A DNA stretch of 64,000 nt, taken from contig NZ_JAQZSJ010000004.1 of NCBI RefSeq assembly GCF_029360585.1, positions 1-64,000 on the forward strand. The letters are read 5' to 3'. Both the position numbers and the translations under genes were made by a program. Below the pieces are notes generated by a model. The model was given only the letters and a program-made list of their open reading frames with translations, searched no databases and had not been told where the DNA came from. This document shows positions 50,854 through 60,098 of this stretch, piece by piece. This DNA is from Cohnella caldifontis (GTDB taxonomy: Bacteria > Bacillota > Bacilli > Paenibacillales > Paenibacillaceae). Position 1 is the stretch's first letter; each line of letters starts with the position of its first letter.

Positions 50854-52473
50854 TCAACTGATGCCTTCCTCCTGGTTATCTATGCGAAATTCGGTGGGCT
50901 GTTTGCCGGTGTGCTTCTTGAATACCTTGCTGAAATACCGCTGATCGCTGTACCCGACAAGCCCTGCGATTTCATAGGTTTTCCGGTCCGTATGCGTGAG
51001 CAGCCATTTGGCCCGCTCCATCCGGACGCGCGTCACGAACTCCGTGAAGTTTTCTCCGGTGGCGGATTTGAACAAAGAGCACAAGTAATTTTTGTTCAGG
51101 TAGAAACGCTGGGAGATCTCCTCGAGCGAGACGTTTCGATAATGCTCGAAGACGTGCTTTTTCACGATCTCGATGATTTGCCGCCCGTTCTTCATCGTCG
51201 TGTCGCCGGTCCATTCCTCGATGACGTCGCGGACGACCTCCCGAAGGAGGCGTCCGGCCTCTTGAAGGTTCCAGTCGTTCAGCTCGCTCCTGACCTGGTG
51301 CATGGAAACGATCAGAGAATCCAGCGGCTTACGGAACCCTTTCTCGATTGCAACCAGCAGCGACAATACCGCCTGTTTTACCATCGTGCCGCTCATTTTC
51401 CCCAATACTTCGTCGGACAACGCCTGATCCAGCTTTTGCAGCAGGTTGACGTTCGCGGGCAGCGTTCCGGTTTCGAGCAGCGATTCAAGCAAGCGTTGAA
51501 ACTCCCCCCATACGTCCGGCATGGCGGCTGCGGCGGGCGGTTTGCCGGAAACGTACTGGGCCCAGCGAGGCCCGTTGTCGAGAGGCAGGCCTTCGACCGA
51601 TTGATAAGCTTCCAGATACGCATCGGGAATCGCCTTCAAACGCTGCTTCACGGAACTGATCCCATATCGGGCGTTGACGCGCAGGAAAGAGGAAAAGCCG
51701 GCATGGATGCTTTTCACGAGCCATTGCGACCGCTCCGCATTGCGGCTCTCATCCGGAAACAGCAGGATGAATTCATGTTTTTTGGTGAGATTGCGGAAGA
51801 CGACGCCGTCTTGCTGTCCGAGACATTCCTGCAAAATATTGCGTACGGCAAAATAGAAGACGTTCCGATTGCCCCCGTAGGTCATCTGCACTTTGATTTC
51901 CGAATCCACGATCTGCACGACGACGACCGTAAACTTTCCTTCCGGCAAGGATACCGGCAGGGACTCGACGCCGACGAACATTTCGTTCTCGTCCCGGATC
52001 GCGCCGGAAATAATGTTGGTCAGGAACTCGTCCTGCATCAGTACGATTCCTTTGTTCAGCACGGCGCGCTGGTCGATTTGGTCGATGATCGTGCGGGATT
52101 CTTTCTCGAGCTCCTCGGCGGCTTTGCTTAAGACGCCCAGCAGCTGCGCTTCGTTGACCGGCTTCAGCAAATAATCGAAACCGTCGAGCAGGAAGGCGGA
52201 ACGGGAATATTCGAAATCGCCGTACCCGCTGAGCACGATGACTTTTCCCCGGAAGTGACCGGCTTTGAGCCATTCCATGAACATCAGTCCGTCCATGAGC
52301 GGCATCTTGATGTCCGTAAGAATGATATCCGGCTGGCACGCTTGCGCCAAACGGCAGGCTTGTTCTCCGTCATAGGCGTCCCCGACGATCTCCCAGCCCA
52401 GCGTCGTCCACGGCACCGCGCTTCGCAAATGATCGTGGACGCCCTTTTCGTCATCGACGATGAGAATTTTCAT
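50854..52473 (-). CDS. YesN-type response regulator with AraC HTH
   Basis: The receiver domain has Asp54 in DIILTDIKMPLMDG and KPVNEAQ; the C-terminal AraC HTH includes NYLCSLFKSATGENFTEFVT and VGYSDQRYFSKVFKKHTG. The start follows AGGGGATTCGG and overlaps the kinase gene by 23 bp. The pair lies just downstream of the CUT1/Gfo operon (54381-58851) and probably regulates it. Confidence 0.92.
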   Translation of the reverse strand: MKILIVDDEKGVHDHLRSAVPWTTLGWEIVGDAYDGEQACRLAQACQPDIILTDIKMPLMDGLMFMEWLKAGHFRGKVIVLSGYGDFEYSRSAFLLDGFDYLLKPVNEAQLLGVLSKAAEELEKESRTIIDQIDQRAVLNKGIVLMQDEFLTNIISGAIRDENEMFVGVESLPVSLPEGKFTVVVVQIVDSEIKVQMTYGGNRNVFYFAVRNILQECLGQQDGVVFRNLTKKHEFILLFPDESRNAERSQWLVKSIHAGFSSFLRVNARYGISSVKQRLKAIPDAYLEAYQSVEGLPLDNGPRWAQYVSGKPPAAAAMPDVWGEFQRLLESLLETGTLPANVNLLQKLDQALSDEVLGKMSGTMVKQAVLSLLVAIEKGFRKPLDSLIVSMHQVRSELNDWNLQEAGRLLREVVRDVIEEWTGDTTMKNGRQIIEIVKKHVFEHYRNVSLEEISQRFYLNKNYLCSLFKSATGENFTEFVTRVRMERAKWLLTHTDRKTYEIAGLVGYSDQRYFSKVFKKHTGKQPTEFRIDNQEEGIS

Positions 52474-54232
52474 CCGAATCCCCTCCTTGCCTGTTCAGAG
52501 GCAGCCGGAATGTGACGCACGTGCCTTTGCCCGGTTTGCCGTACAGCCGGAGCCCGTATTCCGTACCGCAAAGCAATTGGATTCGCATTTGCACGTTGCT
52601 CAGGCCGATCGAGGAACCGTCCTGCAAGCCCGGATCCTTGCGGCTCACCGCGTTTTGCAGAATCGCGTTCAACTCCGCCGCCTGATGCTCCGTCATCCCT
52701 TTCCCGTTGTCCAATACGGTGAGACAGAGGCTGCCGTTCTCCACGTCCGCCTTCGCCGTGATTTTGATCAGCTTTCGTTCGCTTCGCGACGGAATCAGGC
52801 TATGCTCCACCGCGTTCTCCACGATCGGCTGCAGGATCAGCTTGGGCACCCGGAGCTCCCGCACAGACGGATCGGTATGCACGTGAATGCGGATTTGCTC
52901 CGGAAACCTTTTATTGATGATCGTGAGGTAGTTTCGGACATGCATGACTTCCTCCTGGATCGACACCGCTTCGTTGGTGATCTTCATGTTGTAGCGGTAC
53001 ATATTGCCCAGGCTCTGGCTGACGGTTTTGATTTCCGGCACCTGGCGGACCATCGCGATGCTGGATATGGTCTGCAGCGTGTTGTAGAGAAAATGGGGAG
53101 AGATCTGCGCCTGCAAAGCTCGAATTTGCGTCTCTTTGTTGATGAGCTGAAGCCGCAAATCGTTCTCGATCAGCTGTTGGATCGTTCCCGCCATCCGGTT
53201 GAACTGGTCGCCGAGAAAGCCGATTTCGTCGTGAGATTTGATGGATGCCCGCGCGTTGTAATCGCCGATTTCGATCAACTTCATTTTCCGGTGCAGTTGA
53301 ATAATCGGCTTCGTGATGATGTAGCCCAAATACAGGGAAAACCCGATCGCCAGCAGGAAGGAAAGCGCCACCATGAACAAAGCCAGATTCCGGATCACGA
53401 GCAGCTTCGGACTGATGGTATAAACGTAAATGAGCTTCCAATCCGGTACGTTCAGCGGCGTCTCGATCACAACGCTGGCGCGCGGCTTCTCCGACGGGTG
53501 TACGATCGTGCCGGTCCGGCTCGCGTCCGTGTGGTACAAAACCCGATCGGACCCGTCGGTAATCACCACTTTGCCTTGGTAAAACGTGTTGTACCGTTCG
53601 ACCATCTCGCGGAAATGGGAAGCCTTGGCATCGATGATCAGCGTGCCGACATGTTGGCCCCGGAATTGAATCGGGAACAGGTATTGAATCACCGGCTCGC
53701 CGTATATCCGATCGGGAACGAACCGCGTTTCGGAGCGGGCGCCTTCCGGCACCTCCAGGTCGGCCGTCAGCTCCTGGATGTACATCCTATGCTTGCCGCC
53801 CATTCGCGACAGCTCGGGGATGAAATAACCGACGGGGTGCGCATGCGAGTTGATCAGATAAAGGCCTACGATATCCTGTACCCGATAATTGTAGATGTAC
53901 ATGAAGAATTGATTCATGTCCTTTGCCGCGTCGTAGGTCCTGCTGTTGTCCGGTTCGTACTGCGTATCGTTTTTCAGGCTCAGCAGCAATTCGGTGTTGG
54001 AATAGATCCGGTAAGCGGTATCATAGAAATCCTCGTCGAATTGCTCGATCTTTTCCTTGATATCCTGCTCCGCCCGATCTTGGGCGAAACGCATGTCCCC
54101 CTGGATCTGCTGATTGACCTGGTAAAGCAATATGCCCGCCAGAATTCCGAGAGGTATGCAAGCGGCTGTCAGCATGGCCAGAACGATTTTCATGCGGATA
54201 TTTTTCAATCGTAAACGTTTCGTGGCGCTCAC
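52451..54232 (-). CDS. YesM-type sensor histidine kinase
   Basis: This protein of about 593 residues has TM1 (about 15-37), an extracytoplasmic sensor, TM2 (about 279-303), HAMP (ITKPIIQLHRKMKLIEIGDY) and His_kinase. His380 lies in QISPHFLYNTLQTI (Ser in place of the usual Asn). The ATPase N box is VENAVEHS and the G box is VLDNGKGM. The start is a GTG at 54232 with a close GGAG; ATG 54193 lacks a site. A weak promoter candidate (TTGGCC, 17 bp, TATCAT) lies upstream. Confidence 0.9.
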   Translation of the reverse strand: MSATKRLRLKNIRMKIVLAMLTAACIPLGILAGILLYQVNQQIQGDMRFAQDRAEQDIKEKIEQFDEDFYDTAYRIYSNTELLLSLKNDTQYEPDNSRTYDAAKDMNQFFMYIYNYRVQDIVGLYLINSHAHPVGYFIPELSRMGGKHRMYIQELTADLEVPEGARSETRFVPDRIYGEPVIQYLFPIQFRGQHVGTLIIDAKASHFREMVERYNTFYQGKVVITDGSDRVLYHTDASRTGTIVHPSEKPRASVVIETPLNVPDWKLIYVYTISPKLLVIRNLALFMVALSFLLAIGFSLYLGYIITKPIIQLHRKMKLIEIGDYNARASIKSHDEIGFLGDQFNRMAGTIQQLIENDLRLQLINKETQIRALQAQISPHFLYNTLQTISSIAMVRQVPEIKTVSQSLGNMYRYNMKITNEAVSIQEEVMHVRNYLTIINKRFPEQIRIHVHTDPSVRELRVPKLILQPIVENAVEHSLIPSRSERKLIKITAKADVENGSLCLTVLDNGKGMTEHQAAELNAILQNAVSRKDPGLQDGSSIGLSNVQMRIQLLCGTEYGLRLYGKPGKGTCVTFRLPLNRQGGDSDENSHRR

Positions 54233-54326
54233 CCGCTCCGTGATGTTGGTTCACGATCTCCCTTGGTTCGATGATATACTACGGATCCGGCTGGGCCAAT
54301 GGAAGATAATTGCATGAAAAGAAGAC

Positions 54327-54358
54327 TTATCCCTATGGAAAACGCGCAATAGGGATAA
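54327..54358 (-). terminator. Hairpin after the second Gfo/Idh/MocA gene
   Basis: TTATCCCTA (54327-54335) pairs with TAGGGATAA (54350-54358), followed on the minus strand by GTCTTCTTTTC. It probably terminates the CUT1 operon ending at 54381, before the YesMN pair. Confidence 0.65.
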
Positions 54359-54380
54359 ACCTCCTCTCGATGAACCCGGT

Positions 54381-55517
54381 TCAGTCGTCGAAGCTCGGAA
54401 TGATCACTTCGGCTCCGCCCTTCATGGCGGATTCATGGGCGCAGATGCCGGCCGCCGTCCAGTTCGCCGCCGTTACCGCATCCACGCGGGGTTTGCGTTC
54501 CTCCATGATGCTTCTGACGAACTCATGCACCAGATGCGGATGCGAGCCGTGGTGCGCGCCGCCTTGCAGGACGGAAAGATGCGGGTTGTTTTCGTCCAGA
54601 TGATCCTGATGATACATGTAACGTGCGACCTCGGCAGGCAGCGTTTCCGGGCGGGCAGCAGGCGCAATCCGCTCGTAATGGATGTCGCGGCCCCTGCCCT
54701 CGGTGAGCGGCCCCATGCGGAAGAGCATCAGCGGCTCCTTCTCCATATGCCACTCGAGCGAGGCATTCTCGCCGTAAATGTTGAAACTTTCCATATAGTC
54801 GCGCGCCGTATGGAACAGGGTCCGCGTCACTTCGGCCGACAGATCCGGCTTGTCGAGCTGGAATATCGCCGTTTCCACCGGGTAGGGATTGCCGAACTGA
54901 CGATGCAGCTCTTCCCGCATCACGCCCGAACCGAAGCAGTGCACCTTCGTGGCGCGCGCTTCGCTGATGGCCAGAAGCGGCGCGATCGCGTGCGTGGCGT
55001 AGTGCATCGGAGGAAGGCCCATCCAGTACGACGGCCAATTCTCCATGTCCTGGTAATGAGCGCCTCGGAGGAATTGGATGCGTCCGAATTCTCCCTTGGC
55101 CTTCATTTCCTCGGCCTGCAGATACTGATAGGTATAGACGGCCGTTTCCATCATCATGAAGTTTTTGCCGCTCGCTTTTTGCGCGGCCACGATCGCTTTC
55201 AGTTCCTCGATCGTCGTCGCCATCGGCACGGTGCAGGCGCAGTGCAGCCCGGCGTTCAGCACCTCCAGCGTTTGCCTGGCATGGGAATGGATCGGCGTAA
55301 CCAGATGCACGGCGTCGTATTTGCCCGACTTCAACACATCCGCGAGGCTCGAATAACGGTCCGCGATGCCGAATTTGTCGCCGTATTCATTCAGCAGCGC
55401 CGTGTCCGTGTCGCAAATGCCTACTTGATCGACATCCGGATGGATTTGGTAAATGGGGGCGAATTGCCCCCCGAATTGCAAGCCGACTACCGCGACGTTC
55501 AGTTTCTTGTTCAGCAC
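54381..55517 (-). CDS. Gfo/Idh/MocA-family oxidoreductase (paralogue)
   Basis: This protein of about 378 residues has NVAVVGLQFGGQF (Rossmann), HCACTVPMA and METAVYTYQY with LRGAHYQDMENWPSYWMGLP, closely parallel to the enzyme at 48527-49657. The start is read as GTG at 55517, with AGGAG 8 nt upstream; a GTG at 55526 overlaps that site. It is the last gene of a CUT1 importer operon, so it probably acts on the imported sugar with NAD(P). Confidence 0.88.
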   Translation of the reverse strand: MLNKKLNVAVVGLQFGGQFAPIYQIHPDVDQVGICDTDTALLNEYGDKFGIADRYSSLADVLKSGKYDAVHLVTPIHSHARQTLEVLNAGLHCACTVPMATTIEELKAIVAAQKASGKNFMMMETAVYTYQYLQAEEMKAKGEFGRIQFLRGAHYQDMENWPSYWMGLPPMHYATHAIAPLLAISEARATKVHCFGSGVMREELHRQFGNPYPVETAIFQLDKPDLSAEVTRTLFHTARDYMESFNIYGENASLEWHMEKEPLMLFRMGPLTEGRGRDIHYERIAPAARPETLPAEVARYMYHQDHLDENNPHLSVLQGGAHHGSHPHLVHEFVRSIMEERKPRVDAVTAANWTAAGICAHESAMKGGAEVIIPSFDD

Positions 55518-55572
55518 TTTGCTCACTCCTGCACGGGTTTGGTTGGTTTAATGGTTTCGCGCGCGCGCCCGA

Positions 55573-56418
55573 TCATCCTTTGACGGCGCCCGCCGTCATG
55601 CCTTCCACGAGGAAACGCTGCATATACGCGAACATGATGATGACCGGAAGCACGCTGAGCACGGAAGCCGCCGAGATGCTGCCCCAGTCGGTCAAGTACA
55701 GCCCTTTGAAGAGCATGATGCCCGGCGTCAGCGTGCGGCTGTCGTCCGCGTTGATGAAGACGTAGCCGAACATGAACTCGTTCCAGGCGTTGACGAAGGC
55801 GAACAGCGACGTGGCGATCAAGCTCGGAACGGATACGGGGAGCACGATCCGGAAAATCGTGCTGAGCTTGCCGCAGCCGTCCATCTCCGCGGACTCTTCG
55901 ATCTCCATCGGCACGGAATCGAAGAAACTTTTCATCATGAACGTGCAAAGGGGAATCATGAAGGTCGTGTAGGCAATGATCAGCGAGCCCAGCGTGTTGA
56001 TCAGTCCCAGCTGCTTCATGATGAGATACAAGGGAATCATGAGCAGCACGCCGGGAATCATCTGCGAGAGCAGCATCGCCGCGCCCACGCTTTTCACGCC
56101 GCGGAATTGTCCGTAGCGGCTCAGCGCATAACCGGCGAAAATGGAAACGGCAAGCGCGATGACCGTCGTGGACAACGCCACTTTGACGCTGTTGGCGAAG
56201 TAGGTGCCGAATTTCGAATGGTAGAGTACATTGGCGAAATGTTTGAACGTCGGATGGTCGATCCAGAACGTCGGATTCACCGAGCGGATCTGTTCGGTCG
56301 GCTTCAGGGAAGTGACCAGCATCCACAGGAAGGGAAACAGGCAGTACACGGAAAACAGGATCAGCACCGCGTAGGTCAGGAGCATCCAGAACCTTTTCTC
56401 GCCCCGGCTCGCCACCAT
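55573..56418 (-). CDS. CUT1 ABC permease (MalG-like)
   Basis: This protein of about 281 residues has six membrane segments and the loop EIEESAEMDGCGKLSTIFRI, ending MTAGAVKG. The ATG at 56418 is preferred, with AAGGAG 8 nt upstream. It pairs with the permease at 56438-57409 and the lipoprotein at 57514-58851. Confidence 0.92.
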   Translation of the reverse strand: MVASRGEKRFWMLLTYAVLILFSVYCLFPFLWMLVTSLKPTEQIRSVNPTFWIDHPTFKHFANVLYHSKFGTYFANSVKVALSTTVIALAVSIFAGYALSRYGQFRGVKSVGAAMLLSQMIPGVLLMIPLYLIMKQLGLINTLGSLIIAYTTFMIPLCTFMMKSFFDSVPMEIEESAEMDGCGKLSTIFRIVLPVSVPSLIATSLFAFVNAWNEFMFGYVFINADDSRTLTPGIMLFKGLYLTDWGSISAASVLSVLPVIIMFAYMQRFLVEGMTAGAVKG

Positions 56419-56437
56419 ATGCGTCACTCCTTTGCCT

Positions 56438-57409
56438 TTACGTCTCTTGTCTTTTCTTCATGGCGGAGAAATAGAATAACGAGAACACGACGATCATAAA
56501 ACCCAGCATGAGGGTGGACAACGAAGAAGCCGCGCCCATGTCGAATTCTTTCATCGCATAACGGTATATCGTGATCGGCAGCGTCTCCGATGCGTGGAAC
56601 GGTCCGCCCTCCGTCATGATCCAGATGAAGTCGAAGTTGATGGCCGTCCAGATGATGTGCATGAAAATCAGCGTCAGCGATACGGTTTTCAGTTGGGGCA
56701 TGACGATCTTCCGGAAACGGGTCATGACGCCCGCGCCGTCGATGGCCGCCGCTTCGACGACCTCTCTGGAAACCGACTGCAATCCGGCAAGCAGACTGAT
56801 CGTATAGAAAGGAAAACTTCTCCAGATGTTCACGAAGGTAATGGCCAGCAGCGCGGTGTTCATTTCGCCCAGCCAGTAATACGGTTTGTCGATGATCCCC
56901 AGCTTGACGAGCCAGATGTTAATGACTCCGTATTCCGGCGTCAGCATCCAAGTCCACATCATGCCGGCTACGACGATGGGGACGACCCAGGGCACGATGA
57001 TGATGCCCCGGAAGAACGCTCTTCCGCGCACCGGCTGATTCAGCGCCATGGCCGATACGATGCCGGCGATATACTCTCCCGCGACTGAAAGCACCGTCCA
57101 CAGAACCGTATTCCATAACGTTTTTCCGATGATCTCGCTATGCAGCACGCCGACGAAATTGGATAAACCCGCCCAGCCCTGCTGGGCCGCGTTGACCATG
57201 TTCCGGTAATGAAAGCTGTCCCAGACGACCTGACCCAGCGGAAAGGCATTGAGCAGCACCAAGAATAGAAAAGCAGGCAGGACAAACAGCAATGCATAAC
57301 GCCTGGCCCTTTGCACGCGGGTTGTCGTCCGTCGGGAAGCCGGTCGATTGTCCGCCGCGATGTCGGGTATTGAAGCCGTATGGTCTCTTTTCTCCACTTT
57401 CGCGTTCAT
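56438..57409 (-). CDS. CUT1 ABC permease (MalF-like)
   Basis: This protein of about 323 residues has a basic cytoplasmic N-terminal tail, six membrane segments and the loop VVEAAAIDGAGVMTRFRKIV. The ATG at 57409 is chosen from the GAAGGTGAAG site. A strong hairpin (57441-57481) separates it from the binding-protein gene. No ATPase gene is present in the operon. Confidence 0.92.
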   Translation of the reverse strand: MNAKVEKRDHTASIPDIAADNRPASRRTTTRVQRARRYALLFVLPAFLFLVLLNAFPLGQVVWDSFHYRNMVNAAQQGWAGLSNFVGVLHSEIIGKTLWNTVLWTVLSVAGEYIAGIVSAMALNQPVRGRAFFRGIIIVPWVVPIVVAGMMWTWMLTPEYGVINIWLVKLGIIDKPYYWLGEMNTALLAITFVNIWRSFPFYTISLLAGLQSVSREVVEAAAIDGAGVMTRFRKIVMPQLKTVSLTLIFMHIIWTAINFDFIWIMTEGGPFHASETLPITIYRYAMKEFDMGAASSLSTLMLGFMIVVFSLFYFSAMKKRQET

Positions 57410-57440
57410 TATCTTCACCTTCTTCCCTTCTGTTGGGAAG

Positions 57441-57481
57441 AGCAAGCATGGCGTTCCTTTGCCGCTCGCCATGCTTGCTCG
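57441..57481. terminator. 14-bp hairpin between binding-protein and permease genes
   Basis: GAGCAAGCATGGCG (57441-57454) is perfectly complementary to CGCCATGCTTGCTC (57468-57481). No T run follows on the minus strand. It resembles the hairpins after the other binding-protein genes. Confidence 0.75.
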
Positions 57482-57513
57482 CCTGTTCCGGGTTTGCGCT
57501 CGTTCCGATTATG

Positions 57514-58851
57514 CTATTTCGAGCTTAAGTCTCCGGATTTCTTCAGACTGTCGTTGATCGCGCCGGACAACCATTTTGCGACGTCTTCGGGCGAATCCTT
57601 CTTCAGGTACAGACGGGCCAGCGAATCGATCATCGCCTGGGTGACGCCGCCCAGCGAAATCGGCGGGAATACGACGCCTGTTGGGCTCAGGGCCATGAAA
57701 TCCTTGCCCCACTGGCTGTCGCTCACCACGTCATTACGCGCGGAGTTCGTCGGGTGGATGAGATCCTGATACGGCTTGTCCATCATGAAGGAGAGGAATT
57801 CCCACGCTTCTTCGGGGTGTTTGGTCTGCTTGTAAATGAAGTACGGCACGACTTCCATGTACGTCGCCGGCTTGAGCTTGTATGGAATCGGAGCGATTTT
57901 GACGTCTTTCATGCCGTCCGGATTTTCCTTCGCCCGCTGCTCCTGCCAAGCGCCGTTGACGCTCATCGCGTATTGTCCCAGCGCCAGGTTCGTGTCCAAT
58001 TCCTGATAGCCCCACGTTTTGCTGCCGATGACGCCTTTGTCCGCCAGATCCTTATAGAACTGGAATACTTCCGCGGCGCGCTTGAGCTGCTCGGGATCGT
58101 CGTTCCACGTGTTTTTGTACTTGCCGTCATCCATCTTCTCGGCGATTTCAAGGTCGTTCTGGGCCAGATACACGATGAGCTCCTGCGGCACGCGGACGCC
58201 CGTGCCCGTGATGCCGAACGCGTCGACGCCGGCGGCTTCTTTGATTTTCGGCCCCATGGCGATCAGCTCGTCCCACGTTTTCGGAGGCGCGCTGATCCCG
58301 GCTTTCTTCAGCATGTCTTCGTGGTATTCCAGGGCGCGGATGCCCAGATAGTTCGGCATGCCGACCAATTTGTCGTTGACTTTGAGAGCGTCGATGACGT
58401 TCGGATAAATTTTGTCTTTATCGCTCCACTTGTCGAAATAAGGCGTCAGGTCCAGCAGCGAATCGATCGCCGCGAATTCTCCGACCCACTCCGGCAGTCC
58501 CCAGCTGACGTCCGGCGCATCTCCTGCGTTAATCGCGGTGACCAGCTTGTCGTGAAGCATTTCGTAGCTGATGTATTGCATTTCGATTTTGATGTTCGGG
58601 TGGCTCGATTCGAATTCTTTAATGAGTTTCTCCGCGTCTTTCGATTCCTGGAGCGACGGATCGTCCGCATTCCAATACTGAAGGATGACTTGCTCCTGCG
58701 ATGATCCGGATCCTTGCGAAGCGGACTGCGTTCCGCCGGCGGAACCGCCGTCGTTCGGAGCCGCTTTGCCGCCGCCGCTCCCGCATCCCGCCAGCACGGA
58801 GACCGCCAGCACGCCGGCCAGGAGTAGGCTTAATTTTTTGTTCCCGCCCAT
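57514..58851 (-). CDS. CUT1 solute-binding lipoprotein
   Basis: This 445-residue protein has a signal peptide and lipobox (AVSVLAGCGSGG), a Gly/Ser linker and an SBP_bac_1 fold (LQYWNADDPSLQESKDAEKL; SWGLPEWVGEF). The start has AAAGGGG. It is the first gene of the operon with two permeases and a Gfo/Idh/MocA enzyme. A cre-like operator at 58883-58896 lies 32 bp upstream. Confidence 0.92.
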   Translation of the reverse strand: MGGNKKLSLLLAGVLAVSVLAGCGSGGGKAAPNDGGSAGGTQSASQGSGSSQEQVILQYWNADDPSLQESKDAEKLIKEFESSHPNIKIEMQYISYEMLHDKLVTAINAGDAPDVSWGLPEWVGEFAAIDSLLDLTPYFDKWSDKDKIYPNVIDALKVNDKLVGMPNYLGIRALEYHEDMLKKAGISAPPKTWDELIAMGPKIKEAAGVDAFGITGTGVRVPQELIVYLAQNDLEIAEKMDDGKYKNTWNDDPEQLKRAAEVFQFYKDLADKGVIGSKTWGYQELDTNLALGQYAMSVNGAWQEQRAKENPDGMKDVKIAPIPYKLKPATYMEVVPYFIYKQTKHPEEAWEFLSFMMDKPYQDLIHPTNSARNDVVSDSQWGKDFMALSPTGVVFPPISLGGVTQAMIDSLARLYLKKDSPEDVAKWLSGAINDSLKKSGDLSSK

Positions 58852-59187
58852 ATTCCGTTTCCCCTTTCGTTATTTCATATAATGAATACGTTCCCAAGTG
58901 TAACAGAGGACCTTGGGACGCAACATGAGACGGAATTTAGATCGATGTGGAATTTATTCAGGTCGCGTGCCGCGGATAACTTCTTGCGGCATACAAAAGA
59001 ATCAAGCCGGCGGCGATCAGGGATCACGGTCAGCTTCAACGGAAGCTTGCCGAAGTTAGCCAGACGAGCTTCACCTACGAATATATGGCTTATCCGATGA
59101 CGTGTTTCCTGATGACTCGAGTGTTCTGTGTGTTCTACTTCGGAACCATGACCCGAGTGGAAGCGCCAAAACAAAAGAACGCAGCCA
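58852..59187. promoter_or_regulatory. Upstream region of the CUT1 operon
   Basis: TGAATACGTTCCCA at 58883-58896 nearly repeats the operator at 15404-15417, in reverse orientation relative to the downstream gene. A 7-bp inverted repeat (TCCCAAG/CTTGGGA) spans about 58892-58917. A weak promoter (TTACAC, 16 bp, TATATG) overlaps the operator. From 58941 to 59187 the sequence looks neither coding nor structured. Confidence 0.5.
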
Positions 59188-59230
59188 AAAAGTCTGCCGA
59201 ACGCGCACCGCGTTCCGGCAAGACTTTTTC
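59188..59230. terminator. Strong terminator after the sugar epimerase gene
   Basis: AAAAAGTCTGCCGAACGCG (59188-59206) pairs with CGCGTTCCGGC and AAGACTTTTT (59211-59230). A/T tracts on both sides make it potentially bidirectional. It ends the operon whose last gene stops at 59246. Confidence 0.88.
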
Positions 59231-59245
59231 GTTGCGCCCCATGAT

Positions 59246-60082
59246 CTACCGAAGCTCAGCCAGCAGTCCTTTGAGATGGTCGATGGACTGGCGCGTGAAT
59301 TCGTCGAACACCGCCCGGTCGTCCGTCTCCATCGAAGCCGCCGCATACGGGTTCGAAACCGCCGGTAAAAACTCCATCGTCAGCGAGCCTTGATATCCGA
59401 CGTCGATCAAGGTCCGCAGCACGGCGGCAAAATCCGTGATTCCAAGCCCTGCCGCTTCGCGGGTATTATCGGCGATATGAACGTGGAAGAGGTACGGCGC
59501 GATGTTCCGAATGGCCTGGCATGGATTCCTCTCTTCGATATTCATATGGAAGAGATCCGCCATGATGCCGACGCTCGGCATGCCTACTTCCTCGGCCAAA
59601 CGCTTGGCCAGATCCAGCTTGTTGACCAGATACGTCTCAAAACGGTTTAAGGCCTCGATCGCGAGACGGATCCCTCGGGTCTCGGCATATTGTCCCGCCT
59701 CCCGAAGGCTCGATACGGCGTTGCTCCATTCTTCCCTCGCCGTCGTGCCCGGCGCGGATTTGCCCACGGGCGAGGGGACGACGATGAGCACCTTGGCTCC
59801 CGCCTCGGCCGCCAAATCCACGCACGCTTTCACGTAAGCGACTGCATGGGACCGAATATCCGGATCGGATGACGATAAATCCCGCTCCGCCGTATAAATC
59901 CCGCAAATCGAGGTGACCGACAATCCGTATTGCGCCATCAGCCGTTTGATTTCGGCGGTGTCCAGGCTGGCCGGCTCGCCGGCCAGTTCAATGCCGTCGT
60001 ATCCGAACCGCCGAAGCCGCTTGAAGCTGGCTTCCAGCGGCTCGGCGCCGTAAATCCATTGCGTCGCGCTGTACTTGAACAT
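59246..60082 (-). CDS. Sugar phosphate isomerase/epimerase (TIM barrel, DTE-like)
   Basis: This 278-residue xylose-isomerase-like TIM barrel has the four metal ligands of tagatose/psicose 3-epimerase-like enzymes: Glu in IEALNRFETY, Asp in GIMADLFHMN, His in FHVHIADN and Glu in LTMEFLPA. It interconverts keto-sugars or related polyols. The start has AAGGAGG. It lies 16 bp downstream of a CUT1 permease, so its substrate is probably the imported sugar or the product of the alcohol dehydrogenase at the window end. Confidence 0.88.
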   Translation of the reverse strand: MFKYSATQWIYGAEPLEASFKRLRRFGYDGIELAGEPASLDTAEIKRLMAQYGLSVTSICGIYTAERDLSSSDPDIRSHAVAYVKACVDLAAEAGAKVLIVVPSPVGKSAPGTTAREEWSNAVSSLREAGQYAETRGIRLAIEALNRFETYLVNKLDLAKRLAEEVGMPSVGIMADLFHMNIEERNPCQAIRNIAPYLFHVHIADNTREAAGLGITDFAAVLRTLIDVGYQGSLTMEFLPAVSNPYAAASMETDDRAVFDEFTRQSIDHLKGLLAELR

Positions 60083-60098
60083 CCGAATCGTTCCTCCT

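Noticed and set aside
52460-54214. 584-codon plus-strand frame opposite the kinase gene
   Set aside because: Same reason: complementary-strand shadow created by codon bias.
58882-59100. Plus-strand frame starting at the cre-like site, 72 codons
   Set aside because: No ribosome site, no similarity to known proteins, and it overlaps the control region of the CUT1 operon.
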